Shown here one piece after another: positions 55,026-64,000 of a stretch of DNA of 64,000 bases. How positions within the stretch are numbered: the first letter of the stretch is position 1; every line of letters starts with the position of its first letter. This stretch comes from Hyphomicrobium denitrificans ATCC 51888 (GTDB taxonomy: Bacteria > Pseudomonadota > Alphaproteobacteria > Rhizobiales > Hyphomicrobiaceae): the NCBI RefSeq assembly GCF_000143145.1, contig NC_014313.1, forward strand, positions 2,604,001-2,668,000, read 5' to 3'. Under the pieces are notes generated by a model, which had not been told where the DNA came from, did no database searches, and was given only the letters and a program-made list of their open reading frames with translations. Made by a program: the position numbers and the translations under genes.

Positions 55026-56806
55026 TATCGTCTCCCGAACAGTCGTTCGATGTCGGAGAGTTTGAGCGCGACGTAGGTCGGGCGGCCGTGATTGCATTGG
55101 CCGGAATAGGGCGTCGCCTCCATCTGGCGGAGAAGCGCGTTCATTTCCTCGACCGTCAAGCGCCGCCCCGAGCGCACGCTGCCGTGACACGCCATGCGCG
55201 ACGCGACGGCTTCCAGACGATCCTTCAACGCGCGCGCCGTTCCGTCGGCGCGAAGCTCAGCGGCGAGATCCTTCACGAGCCCGTCGATGTCGGTATCGCC
55301 GAGTAGCGCGGGCGTCTCGCGGACCGCGACGGCGCCTTCCCCAAAACTTTCGAGCACCAGTCCGAGCTCGGCGAGTTCATCGGCGCGAGTACACAGTAGC
55401 TCTGCATCGTCGGGATCGAGCGTGACGATCGCGGGTATGAGAAGCCCCTGCGTCGCCACTCCGCCGTTCGTCAGCGCGACTTTGAATTTCTCATAAACCA
55501 GACGTTCGTGCGCGGCGTGTTGATCGACGATGACGAGGCCGTCACGCGTCTGCGCCACGATGTAATTCTCGTGCACTTGCGCACGCACCGCGCCGAGCGG
55601 CTTGTCGATCGTCTGCTCGTGCCGTTCCGGTTCCGGCGCCCGCATGTCGGCGCTTGGCGTATCTATTTCCGCGAAGGCAACGGGTGCGGGTTCCGCGAAA
55701 GCCGCAGTCTGCGGCGGAAGCGCGGGCGGCGCACTCGGAAGCACGCCGGCTGAAAAGGTCTCGATCGTCAGCACACCGCCTTGTGCCGAAGCGCGATGCC
55801 CGGCTGCTTCCAATGCCTGTCGCATTGCGCCGATCATCAGGCTGCGCACGCGGCCCGCGTCGCGAAACCGGACCTCGGCTTTCGCCGGGTGCACGTTCAC
55901 GTCAACATCGGGCGGCGCGACGTCGAGAAAAATCGCCAGCAGCGGTGAGCGCCCGCGCGGAATCAAATCGCCATAGGCGGCGCGGATCGCACCGATCAAC
56001 AGCTTGTCCTTCACCGAGCGGCCGTTGACGAACAGGAATTGCTGCATGCTGTCTGCTCGGTGCAACGTCGGCAGACCGATGAAGCCGAACACGCGCATCG
56101 GCCCGAGCGCGCCGCTGCCGCCGCCAGAAATCTCCAGCGCATCGGCCATGAACTCATGCCCCATGATTGCGCCAAGGCGTTCGAGCCAGGCCGAGGACGA
56201 ACGCTCGCCGCGCGGATAAACGACTGGTCGCTTCTCGCCGGTCTGCAGCGTGAATCCGATTTCGGGATGCGCCATCGCGAGACGGCGAACGACGTCGGTG
56301 ACGGCCATCGTCTCGGCGCGTTCCGACTTCAGGAACTTGAGACGCGCAGGCGTCGCCGAAAAAAGATCGCGAACCTCGACGATCGTTCCGGAATTGGCCG
56401 CTGCCGGTTTGATGCTCTCCTTCGCGCCGCGCATGACGCGGATTGAAAACCCCTGTTCGCTGTCGCGCCGACGCGAGCGAATTTCCAGTTCGGCAATCGA
56501 GCCGATGGATGGCAGCGCTTCGCCGCGAAAGCCGAGCGAGCGAATGTCGAAAAGATCTTCCTCGTCGAGCTTCGAGGTGGCGTGACGTTCGACGGCGAGC
56601 GCCAGATCGTCTGCGTTCATGCCGGAGCCGTCGTCGGTTACGCGGATCAGCGATAAGCCACCGTCGGTCACGACGATTTCAATGTGCGTCGCGCCGGAAT
56701 CGATGGCGTTCTCGACGAGTTCCTTGACGACGCTCGCCGGGCGCTCGATCACCTCGCCCGCTGCGATGCGGTTCACCGTCTCGGGACTGAGCTGGCGGAT
56801 CGCCAC
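55025..56806 (-). CDS. mutL: DNA mismatch repair protein MutL
   Basis: A 593-residue MutL. The GHKL ATPase domain has ENAIDSGATHIEI, DDGSGM, and GFRGEALPSI in the first 110 residues. The C-terminal domain has the endonuclease metal motif DQHAAHERLVYE (DQHA-x2-E-x4-E), ACHGS, CNHGRP and a terminal FGR, so this is a nicking MutL, as in bacteria without MutH. A Pro/Ala-rich linker (about residues 345-405) joins them. Its stop lies on a palindromic repeat. Confidence 0.96.
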   Translation of the reverse strand: MAIRQLSPETVNRIAAGEVIERPASVVKELVENAIDSGATHIEIVVTDGGLSLIRVTDDGSGMNADDLALAVERHATSKLDEEDLFDIRSLGFRGEALPSIGSIAELEIRSRRRDSEQGFSIRVMRGAKESIKPAAANSGTIVEVRDLFSATPARLKFLKSERAETMAVTDVVRRLAMAHPEIGFTLQTGEKRPVVYPRGERSSSAWLERLGAIMGHEFMADALEISGGGSGALGPMRVFGFIGLPTLHRADSMQQFLFVNGRSVKDKLLIGAIRAAYGDLIPRGRSPLLAIFLDVAPPDVDVNVHPAKAEVRFRDAGRVRSLMIGAMRQALEAAGHRASAQGGVLTIETFSAGVLPSAPPALPPQTAAFAEPAPVAFAEIDTPSADMRAPEPERHEQTIDKPLGAVRAQVHENYIVAQTRDGLVIVDQHAAHERLVYEKFKVALTNGGVATQGLLIPAIVTLDPDDAELLCTRADELAELGLVLESFGEGAVAVRETPALLGDTDIDGLVKDLAAELRADGTARALKDRLEAVASRMACHGSVRSGRRLTVEEMNALLRQMEATPYSGQCNHGRPTYVALKLSDIERLFGRR

Positions 56807-56836
56807 GGCGACCGTCTCCTCGATGCAAAGGGCGCG

Positions 56837-58189
56837 TTAAGCGCCCTTGGCGAGGCGCTCCCTGGTCAGGACTTTGGCAAGCTCGACGGCGGGCTGGTCG
56901 AACGGATCGAGCCCAAGCAGGCGGCCTGCGAGAATCGTTTCGATCATAAAGTGCATCAGCAGCGCGCCGAGCGTTTTTTCATCGAGTTTTGCAAGGTCGA
57001 TTGTGCGCACCGGCCGGCCGGCGCGGGCCAGCGCTTCGGGCACCGCGTGCGCCTGCGCGGCAACGATGTCGCCGATGGTGTGGCCGCCGAGCATATCGGC
57101 GCCCGCCAGCTTCGCGAGACTGGCGTCGATCTTCGGGCCGACGCCCTGGCTCGCGACGCGAATGATCGTCAGATAGTGCTCGCGCGGGCCGTCCATGAAC
57201 AGTTGCAACTGGCTGTGCTGATCGAGGGGGCCGAGCGCGCCGATGGGCGATGTGCCCTCGCCGCCTTTGCCCAGGCTTTCCGCCCAGAGTTGCACGAACC
57301 AGGCGGCGAGACGGCCAAGGCGATCTGCGTACGGCATCATGACGAGCGTCTTGATGCCTTTCTCTTTCGACAACGCGACGGCGGTCGCAGCCCCGACGGC
57401 GGGCGCAAAATCTTCAGCGTTCTTCGAAGCAAGAAGCGCATCCACGACCGACTTGGCTCCGGCGCGAATGGCGCGCACGTCGAGGCCGCGCGCGATTGCG
57501 GGCATCAGGCCGACGTTCGTCAAACACGAGAAGCGGCCGCCGATGCCGGTGTGATGCTCGAGCATCGGAATGTTGAATTTCGCGAAGAGCGTGCGGAGGC
57601 CGTTCGCCTTGCCGGGCTTTTCCGGCTCGGTGATGCCGAGAAACAGGTTCGGGATCTGCGCTTCGAGGCCGGCTGCCTTCACGGCGGAGAGCGTTGCGAT
57701 GGCCTGCGCCAATGTTTCAGCGGTGCCGCCCGATTTCGACGTCACGATAAAGCGCGTCTTAGCGAGGTCGACGGTGCTCAAAACTCCTGCGAGCGTTTCG
57801 CCATCGAGATTGTCATAGAAGCGTGTGCGCGGGCGCAACTTCTGGGCTTCGGTCACGACGCCGGGAATTTTCCACCCGGCGAGTTGCGCCAGCGTCTGCC
57901 CGCCGAGGCTCGATCCGCCGGTGCCGAAAAATATCAGCTTCTCCGCGCCCTCGCTCAACCGGGCAAGCGCGGCTTCGGCGGCGTCGATGTCGGCGGTGTC
58001 CTCGACGATGCGCAGCAGCGCCAGCCGATTCTCGCGATAGTCGTCCTTCAGCGTCGCGACGTGCGGCTCGATGCGCTGCAGCCAAGCGGCGTACGCGGAC
58101 GGCGCGAGACCGTGCTCGCCGATCGCCGCTTCAAGACATCCGCCAATGTTCTGCTGGAAATTGCTTCCGTCGTGCTGCACGTCCTGCAT
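56837..58189 (-). CDS. pgi: Glucose-6-phosphate isomerase
   Basis: A 450-residue isomerase with two SIS domains: LIFFGTGGSSLGGQTLAQLA near residue 85, FIVTSKSGGTAETLAQAIA near 150, GIGGRFSCLTNVGLMPA near 220, and LDQHSQLQLFMDGPREHYLT near 325, followed by GALLMHFMIETILAG. It interconverts glucose 6-phosphate and fructose 6-phosphate. It is shorter than the 550-residue enteric form, as in many alphaproteobacteria. It begins MQDVQHD and ends 30 bases before mutL in the same direction. Confidence 0.93.
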   Translation of the reverse strand: MQDVQHDGSNFQQNIGGCLEAAIGEHGLAPSAYAAWLQRIEPHVATLKDDYRENRLALLRIVEDTADIDAAEAALARLSEGAEKLIFFGTGGSSLGGQTLAQLAGWKIPGVVTEAQKLRPRTRFYDNLDGETLAGVLSTVDLAKTRFIVTSKSGGTAETLAQAIATLSAVKAAGLEAQIPNLFLGITEPEKPGKANGLRTLFAKFNIPMLEHHTGIGGRFSCLTNVGLMPAIARGLDVRAIRAGAKSVVDALLASKNAEDFAPAVGAATAVALSKEKGIKTLVMMPYADRLGRLAAWFVQLWAESLGKGGEGTSPIGALGPLDQHSQLQLFMDGPREHYLTIIRVASQGVGPKIDASLAKLAGADMLGGHTIGDIVAAQAHAVPEALARAGRPVRTIDLAKLDEKTLGALLMHFMIETILAGRLLGLDPFDQPAVELAKVLTRERLAKGA

Positions 58190-58260
58190 GGCGCTTCAAA
58201 CGCTCCCGGCTGAAAACCGGTTCCCGCGTAGCCCATTTCAGGAGCACGGCCAAGAGGCGG

Positions 58261-58292
58261 AAGGCCCCACCAAATTTATTCGGCGGGGCCTT
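58261..58292 (-). terminator. Hairpin downstream of the M16 peptidase pair
   Basis: AAGGCCCC (58261-58268) and GGGGCCTT (58285-58292) form an eight-base-pair stem with a 16-base AT-rich loop, 3 bases after the stop of the gene at 58296. The T-run is short on either strand, so efficiency is uncertain. Confidence 0.5.
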
Positions 58293-58295
58293 AAT

Positions 58296-59708
58296 TCAGC
58301 CGCGCGTCGGCGCTGCGACGCGGCTTTGAGCCGCCGGAATTTCCGACTTCATTCCATCCGGCTTGCCGACCACCGTGACGATCAGGTCGTTGGATTTCAG
58401 AAGGCGCGCGGCGACGCGCTTGGCATCGGCCAACGTTACCGCATCGATCATCTTGTTGCGGTTCTCGACGTAGTCCGGGCCGAAGCCTTCCTGCATCAGA
58501 CCCAGAAGCTGCGAAGCGATTTTCGAGTTCGTGTCGAAGCGCAGCGCGTACGAGCCGGTCAGATACGATTTCGCGGCGTCGAGATCGGCTTCCGTCGGTC
58601 CGTTCTCGGCCATCTTCTTCATCTCGTTGCGGATGATGTCGAGGCTTTCGCTCATGGACGCGTTCTTGGTCGCCACGCTGCCGACGAGGATCGACGTGAT
58701 CTTGTCGGGCTGAACGTAGCTGTAAACCGAGTAGGCGAGACCGCGTTTCTCGCGCACCTCTTCCATCAGCTTGGCGGAAAAGCCGCCGCCGCCGAGGATG
58801 TGATTGATGATGAAAGCCGCCATGAAGTCGGGGTCTTTGCGCGGCATTGCGCCGAGCCCGAAGATCGCGACCGATTGCGGCACGCCCATCTCGATCACGC
58901 GCTGACTGCCGCCCGTCGGCTCCGTCTTGGCGACAGGCATGAGCTCGGCTTTCGCCGGAAGATTGCCGAACACATCGTCGATGAGCTTGCCAAGCTCGGC
59001 GGGCGTGATGTCGCCAACGGCGACGATCTTCAAGTTATCGCGCGCGAAAATACGCTTGTGATAGGCGATGAGATCGTCGCGATTGATCTTCGAAACGGTT
59101 TCCGCCGTGCCGCTCGACGGACGAGCATACGGATGGCCCGCGAACGCCTGCGCGTACCATTCGCGCATCGCGACCTTCGTCGGGTCCTTATCGGAGTAGA
59201 TGATATTGGCGACCAGCTGCTGACGGATGCGCTGGACGGCGTCATCGTCAAAGCGCGGCTTCTGAACCGAAAGCTTCAGAAGCTCGACGGCCTTGTCGCG
59301 GTTGGCGCTCAACGTCTCGAAGGAGCCGTACAGCGAGTCCTTCGTATCGTCGTAGCTCATGCGCATGGAAATATCTTCCACGCGCTCCTGATACTCTTCC
59401 GAAGTCAGATCGCCGGCGCCTTCGTCCATCATCGCGGTGATGAAATTGGCAACCCCCGGCTTGCCTTCAGGGTCCTGGCTGCTGCCGCCGTCGAAGGCGT
59501 AGCGCATCGAGATGAGAGGAACGCTGCGCTCTTCGACGAGCCAGGCCTGGATGCCGCCCGGCGATGTAATCTGCTGAATGTTCATTGCTGCCGCCGGACG
59601 AGTGAATGAAAGAAGCGCGATAGACGTCACCATCGCCAAGGTCAAAGCGATGTTGTGACGTGCCACGGCGCGACCCGCCGTAGCAATCCCACGGGACAGG
59701 ATCTGCAT
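58296..59708 (-). CDS. M16 family peptidase, catalytically inactive partner
   Basis: A 470-residue exported M16 protein: signal peptide near residues 15-42 (ending AAAM), then PGGIQAWLVEERSVPLISMR, a C-terminal-type domain with GVANFITAMMDEGAGDLTS where the active homologue has the zinc motif HFLEH, and ILGGGGFSAKLMEEVREKRG. The HxxEH zinc ligands are missing, so it is the structural partner of the upstream active subunit. The start overlaps the upstream stop region, with GAGGTGA over the stop codon, showing coupling. Confidence 0.9.
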   Translation of the reverse strand: MQILSRGIATAGRAVARHNIALTLAMVTSIALLSFTRPAAAMNIQQITSPGGIQAWLVEERSVPLISMRYAFDGGSSQDPEGKPGVANFITAMMDEGAGDLTSEEYQERVEDISMRMSYDDTKDSLYGSFETLSANRDKAVELLKLSVQKPRFDDDAVQRIRQQLVANIIYSDKDPTKVAMREWYAQAFAGHPYARPSSGTAETVSKINRDDLIAYHKRIFARDNLKIVAVGDITPAELGKLIDDVFGNLPAKAELMPVAKTEPTGGSQRVIEMGVPQSVAIFGLGAMPRKDPDFMAAFIINHILGGGGFSAKLMEEVREKRGLAYSVYSYVQPDKITSILVGSVATKNASMSESLDIIRNEMKKMAENGPTEADLDAAKSYLTGSYALRFDTNSKIASQLLGLMQEGFGPDYVENRNKMIDAVTLADAKRVAARLLKSNDLIVTVVGKPDGMKSEIPAAQSRVAAPTRG

Positions 59709-59712
59709 CAAA

Positions 59713-61128
59713 TCACCTCAGTTCGCTGTTTGCAGACGGCGGAGGGGCGTCTTGCGCCTGCGCGACGCCGCTTTGGTCGGGGATCAGGTAGCCCGTCACG
59801 GAAGCCTTGAGATTGAGGTATTCGCCCGCAACCTTTTTGATGTCGTCGGCGGTGACTTTGGAAATCGCGGCCGGCCAATTTTCGACGTCGGCGACGGTGC
59901 GTCCGATCGCGAGGTTCCAGCCGTAGCGGCGTGCCAGCGTCGCCTGATTGTCGCTCTCGTAAATGTAGTCGGCGAGATAGCTGCGCTTCGCGCGTGCCAG
60001 CTCGGCTTCGGTCACGCCGTTCTTGGCGACTTCGGCGAGCACGTCGTCGATCGCGGCTTCGACTTTCGGCAGCGGTACGCCGTCGGCTGCGACCGCGTAG
60101 AGCGAGATGTTGCCACTATCGAGATTGGAGCCCGAATAGTCGCCGCCGGCGCTGGTCGCGAGCTTCGACTCGACGACGAGCTTTTTATAGATGCGGCTGG
60201 TCGTGCCGGAGCCGGTGATCTTCATCAGCAGATCGAGAGCTTCGGCTTCGCCGGGCTTCGCGGTCACGTAGCTTGGCGTCAGATAATAGCGCTGCAGCGA
60301 ATAGTTGCCGGCGCGCGGATCTTTAATTTCGAGCCGGCGCGGCGCGAGCGGCGGCGGGTCGCTCGGACGATGACGAACGGTCGTGACGTCCGGATTGTTC
60401 GGGATTTTGCCGTAGGATGCTTCCGCCAGCGTCTTGACCTCGTCCGGCGTGACGTCGCCCGACACGATCAGGATGGCGTTATTCGGCGCGTAATAGTGCT
60501 TGTAGAACGTCAGCGCGTCCTGACGCGAAAGCTTCTGCATCTCATGATACCAGCCGATGACCGGCGTGCCGTAGGGATCGTTCAGATACAGCGCGGCGTT
60601 CATCTGCTCGTCGAGCAGCGCGGACGGATTGTTGTCGATGCGCGAGCGGCGCTCCTCGAGGATCACGTCGCGCTCGGTCAGAACTTCCTTTTCGTCGAGA
60701 CGGAGATTGACCATGCGGTCAGCTTCCATCTCCATCATCTTGCCGAGGCGATCCTTGGCGACACGCTGAAAGTAAGCCGTCGTGTCGTGGCCGGTGAAGG
60801 CGTTGTCCTGACCGCCGAGACGGCTCACGATTTTCGAGAATTCGCCGACTGGAATTTTATCGGTCGACTTGAACATCAGATGCTCGAGAAAATGCGCGAT
60901 GCCCGATTTCCCGCGCACTTCATCGGCGGCGCCGACGCGGTACCAGACCATGTGCGTCACGACCGGCGAACGGTGGTCGGGAATGACGACGACATCCATG
61001 CCGTTCGCGAGCTTGAACTCGGTCGCGCGGGTGGCGGTGTCGACGGCGTAAGCTTCAGGTGTCAATGCGAGCATGGAGAGCGCCAAAATGGTTAAGAAGC
61101 GGAACCGGGGGAACGTCACAAGACGCAT
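59713..61128 (-). CDS. M16 family zinc metallopeptidase, active subunit
   Basis: A 471-residue exported peptidase: signal peptide MRLVTFPRFRFLTILALSML cleaved near AYAVD, then the zinc motif HFLEH in GIAHFLEHLMFKST near residue 72 and the third ligand Glu about 75 residues on in DVILEERRSRIDNNP. The C-terminal half has ITGSGTTSRIYKKLVVESKL. This is the PqqL/YmxG-like group, periplasmic, degrading peptides as a heterodimer with the downstream inactive subunit. ATG 61128 was chosen for the signal peptide; the upstream frame to 61296 lacks one. Confidence 0.92.
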   Translation of the reverse strand: MRLVTFPRFRFLTILALSMLALTPEAYAVDTATRATEFKLANGMDVVVIPDHRSPVVTHMVWYRVGAADEVRGKSGIAHFLEHLMFKSTDKIPVGEFSKIVSRLGGQDNAFTGHDTTAYFQRVAKDRLGKMMEMEADRMVNLRLDEKEVLTERDVILEERRSRIDNNPSALLDEQMNAALYLNDPYGTPVIGWYHEMQKLSRQDALTFYKHYYAPNNAILIVSGDVTPDEVKTLAEASYGKIPNNPDVTTVRHRPSDPPPLAPRRLEIKDPRAGNYSLQRYYLTPSYVTAKPGEAEALDLLMKITGSGTTSRIYKKLVVESKLATSAGGDYSGSNLDSGNISLYAVAADGVPLPKVEAAIDDVLAEVAKNGVTEAELARAKRSYLADYIYESDNQATLARRYGWNLAIGRTVADVENWPAAISKVTADDIKKVAGEYLNLKASVTGYLIPDQSGVAQAQDAPPPSANSELR

Positions 61129-61382
61129 ATCGTGGGTCCTTCGACGGTACGCAACGGCATGCGGGTTGCCTACCTTTTTCGGATGATAGCGGCGTCCCCA
61201 TATGCGGGGACTATTTTTCGCGTCGTGCATTCCGGTGAGTGAAACGACGGTCCGCGAAGCCGGGCCCATGAGCGGGTTCGGCAGTCTAAAAGTCAAATGA
61301 CAAGGCGTTCATCTGACGTGAGCAAGATGCGGATGTTTCAGGCGTTTATATTCGCCAACAACTTTTGATCGCGGCGCGACGA

Positions 61383-61856
61383 TTACTGCGTCTGCGTATC
61401 GTCGTCGCCTTCGTCGCTACTGCCCGACGCCATCCACTTCTTGACGCCGGTCAAGATGGACGGGTGGCATGATCCGAGTGGGCCCGACGCCGAATCGGCG
61501 GTCGAGTCACCTCTGGCTTTGGCGTCGGTGTAGTTGACCTTGCAGTAGGCATCCTGCTGCCTCTGAAGTTCGGCCTTCGAGACGCCTCTCTTGGCGTCAA
61601 CGTCCTGAACCGCCAACTCCGGCTGATTGGGCTTGCCGCTTCCCGGCGGCGGGAGCGCTTCGAGGCCCGGAGGCACCACGAGCGGCTGACGAGCGGCCAG
61701 CTTAGGCTCTTTCGGCGCCGAGGTATCGTTCAGGCCGACGGCGTCGAAGATCTTGCCGTTGAGCTGGACGCCATCGAATCCGCAGCCCGAAACCGCAAGC
61801 ACAGCCACACCAAGAGGCGCAAGCAGCAATGCTTTTGCGTATGATTTCAAAGGCAT
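61383..61856 (-). CDS. Lipoprotein of unknown function
   Basis: A 157-residue protein with a lipoprotein signal: MPLKSYAKALLLAPLGVAVL then lipobox AVSGC (Cys at residue 25). The mature part is Pro-rich (RQPLVVPPGLEALPPPGSG) followed by VQDVDAKRGVSKAELQRQQD and a C-terminal acidic tail. Similar small Pro-rich lipoproteins sit next to lspA and the M16 pair in other Hyphomicrobiales in my recollection; no function is known. It lies between the M16 pair and lspA in the same direction. Confidence 0.75.
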   Translation of the reverse strand: MPLKSYAKALLLAPLGVAVLAVSGCGFDGVQLNGKIFDAVGLNDTSAPKEPKLAARQPLVVPPGLEALPPPGSGKPNQPELAVQDVDAKRGVSKAELQRQQDAYCKVNYTDAKARGDSTADSASGPLGSCHPSILTGVKKWMASGSSDEGDDDTQTQ

Positions 61857-61922
61857 ACAGATCCCCGTAACCCCAGCGGCCGCTACGCCCGAACATGCGG
61901 CAGTATCACGACATTTGCGGCG

Positions 61923-62447
61923 CTAATGCGACTCGCCCCAGAAGGACTCATACAACAGGACCAGAACGCCAGCAACGATGGCCACGTCAGCGATGTTGAA
62001 GACGTACCAGTAGTAGCCATAGGCGTGGAGCGAGAAGAAGTCCGCGACGCCGCCGAGACGCAGGCGGTCGATGGCGTTACCGACCGCACCGCCAATGATC
62101 AGTCCGAGTCCGATCGACATCAGGCGGCTGGCGCCGGAGCGATTGAGCCAAAGCCAGAGACATGTGCTCGCGAAGAGCGCGAACCCCGTCAACAAATACT
62201 GGCCGATCGGGCTTTCCTGATTGAACAGCGAATAGCTGATGCCGATGTTCTTGACATACGTGATGTCGAAGAACGGAAAGATCTGCACACGGCCTTTATT
62301 GGCGATGTCGTAGACGGACAGCATCCACCACTTGTGGAGTTGGTCGATGGCGACGATCGCGACGATGATGGCGAGCGCCAGCGGCGCGGTGCGGCCCCAG
62401 ATAAAGCTGTTCGGACGCTGCACCTGAGGAACAGGCTCGACGTTCAT
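61923..62447 (-). CDS. lspA: Lipoprotein signal peptidase (signal peptidase II)
   Basis: A 174-residue membrane protease with four hydrophobic segments. The catalytic Asp residues are in GLIIGGAVGNAIDRLRLGGV (about residue 121) and VFNIADVAIVAGVLVLLYES (about 150). It cleaves the signal of lipoproteins after lipidation; substrates in the window include the DUF900 hydrolase and the lipoprotein just downstream. Confidence 0.96.
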   Translation of the reverse strand: MNVEPVPQVQRPNSFIWGRTAPLALAIIVAIVAIDQLHKWWMLSVYDIANKGRVQIFPFFDITYVKNIGISYSLFNQESPIGQYLLTGFALFASTCLWLWLNRSGASRLMSIGLGLIIGGAVGNAIDRLRLGGVADFFSLHAYGYYWYVFNIADVAIVAGVLVLLYESFWGESH

Positions 62448-62610
62448 GATGCTGCTCCTGCTGGCTCGACATTGTTTTGCCGTCGCACGCTGGCGGAGAT
62501 GCTGCGCGCGAGGCGACCGGCTAAGCTGATTTCACGCCGGGAGAATGGCAGAGTTCGGAATATGCCCGGCCGATGATTGCGATAAAGCGCGCGATCGCGC
62601 TTGGTGCGAT

Positions 62611-62658
62611 CCCCCCACCCCCGACCCCTCCCCGCGAGGGGGAGGGGAGACGTGGGGG
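62611..62658. repeat. GC-rich palindromic repeat family B, between lspA and ileS (left unit)
   Basis: CCCCCCACCCCCGACCCCTC, CCCGCGA and GGGGGAGGGG, then GTGGGGG. Same orientation as the his-operon copy at 26654. The 364-base gap 62448-62811 between lspA and ileS has no gene; this unit and the inverted one at 62761 frame its central part. Confidence 0.75.
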
Positions 62659-62760
62659 AATGCATCGCCTTGATTGGCGACGTGGAGTGCTCACTCGCAA
62701 CGAGATCGTGTGCGGAGTGGTCGATCGGTGCGTGCAAACAATGAGGGGCAGCGCGCGCGT

Positions 62761-62797
62761 TCCCCTCCCCTTGACGGGGAGGGGTTAGGGGTGGGGT
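62761..62797. repeat. GC-rich palindromic repeat family B, inverted unit
   Basis: TCCCCTCCCCTTGACGGGGA then GGGGTTAGGGGTGGGGTGA: the reverse orientation of the unit at 62611, 100 bases further. The two together make a BIME-like inverted pair. Confidence 0.7.
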
Positions 62798-62811
62798 GAC
62801 GGCGGATGCCA

Positions 62812-64000
62812 TCACGCGACGGCCTCGGCGTCGAGTTCGCGGACTGCGGCGGCGTCCCGGGCCGAGAGATCGGGATAGGCGGGGTCGGACCCGACGTCGT
62901 TCGTGATGCGCCAGGAGCGCGCGCACTTCTTGCCTTCCGCGCGTTTGACGACGACGCCGACGCCGTCCTCGTTCGGCAGCGTGAACGCTCCGGCAGGCAC
63001 AGCTTTATCCGAGATCGAAATATCCGACGTGATGCAGACCTCGGCCATGTCGACGCCTTCGAGGCCAGACATCAGATCGGCATCGGTGACGTAGACTTCG
63101 GGCGCCGCTTCGAGCGATGAGCCGATTTTCTTGTTGGCGCGTTCGATCTCGAGCGCTCCCGTCACGACGCTGCGGACTTCCTTCACGCGATCCCACTTGG
63201 CGGCGAGATTGTCGTCACGCCATTCGCGCGGGATTTTCGGGAACGGCAACAGGTGGATGCTCTCGCCGCCGTTCGGGCGATACTGCAGCCACGCTTCCTC
63301 CGCCGTGAACGACAGGATCGGCGCAAGCCATTTGAGCAGCGTATCGCAAAGCTTGTCGATGACCGTCAGCGCGGCTTTGCGCTTCAGGCTTGACGGCGGC
63401 TCGCAATAAAGCGTGTCCTTGCGGATATCGAAATAGAACGCGGAAAGCTCCGTGTTCATGAACTGCGTGAGCAAGCCCACGATCTTGCGATAGTCGTAAG
63501 TCTCGTAGGCTCTGCGAACGTCGTGGTCGAGTTCGGCAAGCCGGTGCAGCATCAGACGCTCGAGCTCGAACGGCTTCATGTCCTTGAACGCGACCGCGTC
63601 GCTTGGCTTGAAGTGCGCGAGCGCGCCGAGCATCCAGCGCAGCGTATTCCGCAGCTTGCGGTAGGTTTCCGAAAACGTCTTCAGGATTTCCGGTCCGATG
63701 CGGAGATCGTCGGAATAGTCCGAGGCCGCAACCCAAAGGCGCAGAATGTCGGCGCCGGACTTCGCGATCACATCCTGAGGCGCGACGACATTGCCCAGGG
63801 ACTTCGACATCTTCTGCCCCTTCTCGTCGAGGACGAAGCCGTGCGTCAGCACGACGTCATAGGGGGCGTCGCCACGCGTACCGCACGACTCGAGCAGCGA
63901 AGAATGGAACCAGCCGCGATGCTGGTCCGAGCCTTCGAGATACATGACGCGATCCTGGCCGCCGTCGCGCTTGCGGCGCAGACCTTTGAAGCCGGGAAAC
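62812..64000 (-). CDS. ileS: Isoleucine--tRNA ligase, C-terminal part
   Basis: The frame runs off the window end, leaving about 395 residues of the C-terminal part. [16 protein letters not shown] near residue 45 of this part is the class I KMSKS loop, preceded by [19 protein letters not shown]; the anticodon-binding helices follow ([34 protein letters not shown]). The end, where bacterial IleRS usually has two CxxC zinc pairs, has only [16 protein letters not shown] and no second pair. Upstream of lspA in the same direction, the usual ileS-lspA order. Confidence 0.95.
   Translation of the reverse strand, partial: FPGFKGLRRKRDGGQDRVMYLEGSDQHRGWFHSSLLESCGTRGDAPYDVVLTHGFVLDEKGQKMSKSLGNVVAPQDVIAKSGADILRLWVAASDYSDDLRIGPEILKTFSETYRKLRNTLRWMLGALAHFKPSDAVAFKDMKPFELERLMLHRLAELDHDVRRAYETYDYRKIVGLLTQFMNTELSAFYFDIRKDTLYCEPPSSLKRKAALTVIDKLCDTLLKWLAPILSFTAEEAWLQYRPNGGESIHLLPFPKIPREWRDDNLAAKWDRVKEVRSVVTGALEIERANKKIGSSLEAAPEVYVTDADLMSGLEGVDMAEVCITSDISISDKAVPAGAFTLPNEDGVGVVVKRAEGKKCARSWRITNDVGSDPAYPDLSARDAAAVRELDAEAVA

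Noticed and set aside
58071..59609. A 512-codon plus-strand frame opposite the inactive M16 peptidase gene and part of pgi
   Set aside because: It crosses the boundary of two real minus-strand genes and has no motif.

Overview
The window reads as a chromosomal segment of a high-GC alphaproteobacterium of the order Hyphomicrobiales (Rhizobiales); gene content is closest to what I would expect of Hyphomicrobium or a similar methylotroph (inference, no search was possible). Clues are the DUF4170 / WaaA / LpxK / DUF2093 lipid A block, the TIGR03808-type Tat protein, HisZ paired with a short HisG, an IleRS whose C-terminal zinc site has decayed, and a dispersed set of adenosylcobalamin-dependent methylmalonyl-CoA mutase genes (small subunit, large subunit and the MeaB chaperone GTPase), as used in the ethylmalonyl-CoA or propionyl-CoA routes. 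There is no phage, plasmid, CRISPR array, rRNA or tRNA that I can see; coding density is high and the window is mostly core metabolism.

Layout. 1-8.5 kb: end of a patatin-like phospholipase, DUF4236 protein, HerA-like ATPase, mutA, a ClC channel, small secreted proteins and a DUF817 membrane protein. 8.7-20.4 kb: mutB, a DEAD-box helicase with a long basic low-complexity tail, a cupredoxin, proline iminopeptidase, several exported proteins (Spy/CpxP-like, unknowns, a DUF900 lipoprotein hydrolase), meaB and pyroglutamyl peptidase. 20.4-29.7 kb: Tat-exported beta-helix protein, recQ, PilZ protein, hisS-hisZ-hisG and a GNAT/BioF2-like acyltransferase. 29.8-35.7 kb: an overlapping operon glcD-glcE-glcF-cobT-cobS (glycolate oxidation followed by the last steps of cobalamin assembly). 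35.9-44.4 kb: gshA, rsmE, ubiA, then a lipid A/Kdo block in which a DUF374 acyltransferase-like domain is fused to the Kdo transferase WaaA. 44.5-51.5 kb: xseA, purD, a second patatin, tadA, a pseudouridine synthase and rsmD. 51.5-64 kb: DUF2239 protein behind a paired palindromic operator, FucP/GluP-type transporter, bfd-bfr iron storage pair with an Irr-like box, mutL, pgi, an M16 peptidase pair, a lipoprotein, lspA and the 3' part of ileS.

How it fits together. B12 is a recurring theme: the mutase subunits and MeaB use adenosylcobalamin and CobT/CobS complete its lower ligand. Glycolate oxidase, methylmalonyl-CoA mutase and glyoxylate-generating C1/C2 metabolism are a sensible set for a methylotroph. 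The envelope genes (Kdo transferase fusion, LpxK, LspA, M16 pair, lipoproteins) form a second theme.

The most striking non-routine signals are: the DUF374-WaaA fusion; a family of intergenic palindromes whose stems change by compensatory substitutions while an internal loop stays fixed; a roughly 450-base, about 52% GC patch inside otherwise about 65% GC hisS; twin hairpins with six-G/six-C loops upstream of recQ; and a duplicated ACCCGGGT operator before the DUF2239 gene. I did not find a clearly novel multi-gene defence or mobile system.
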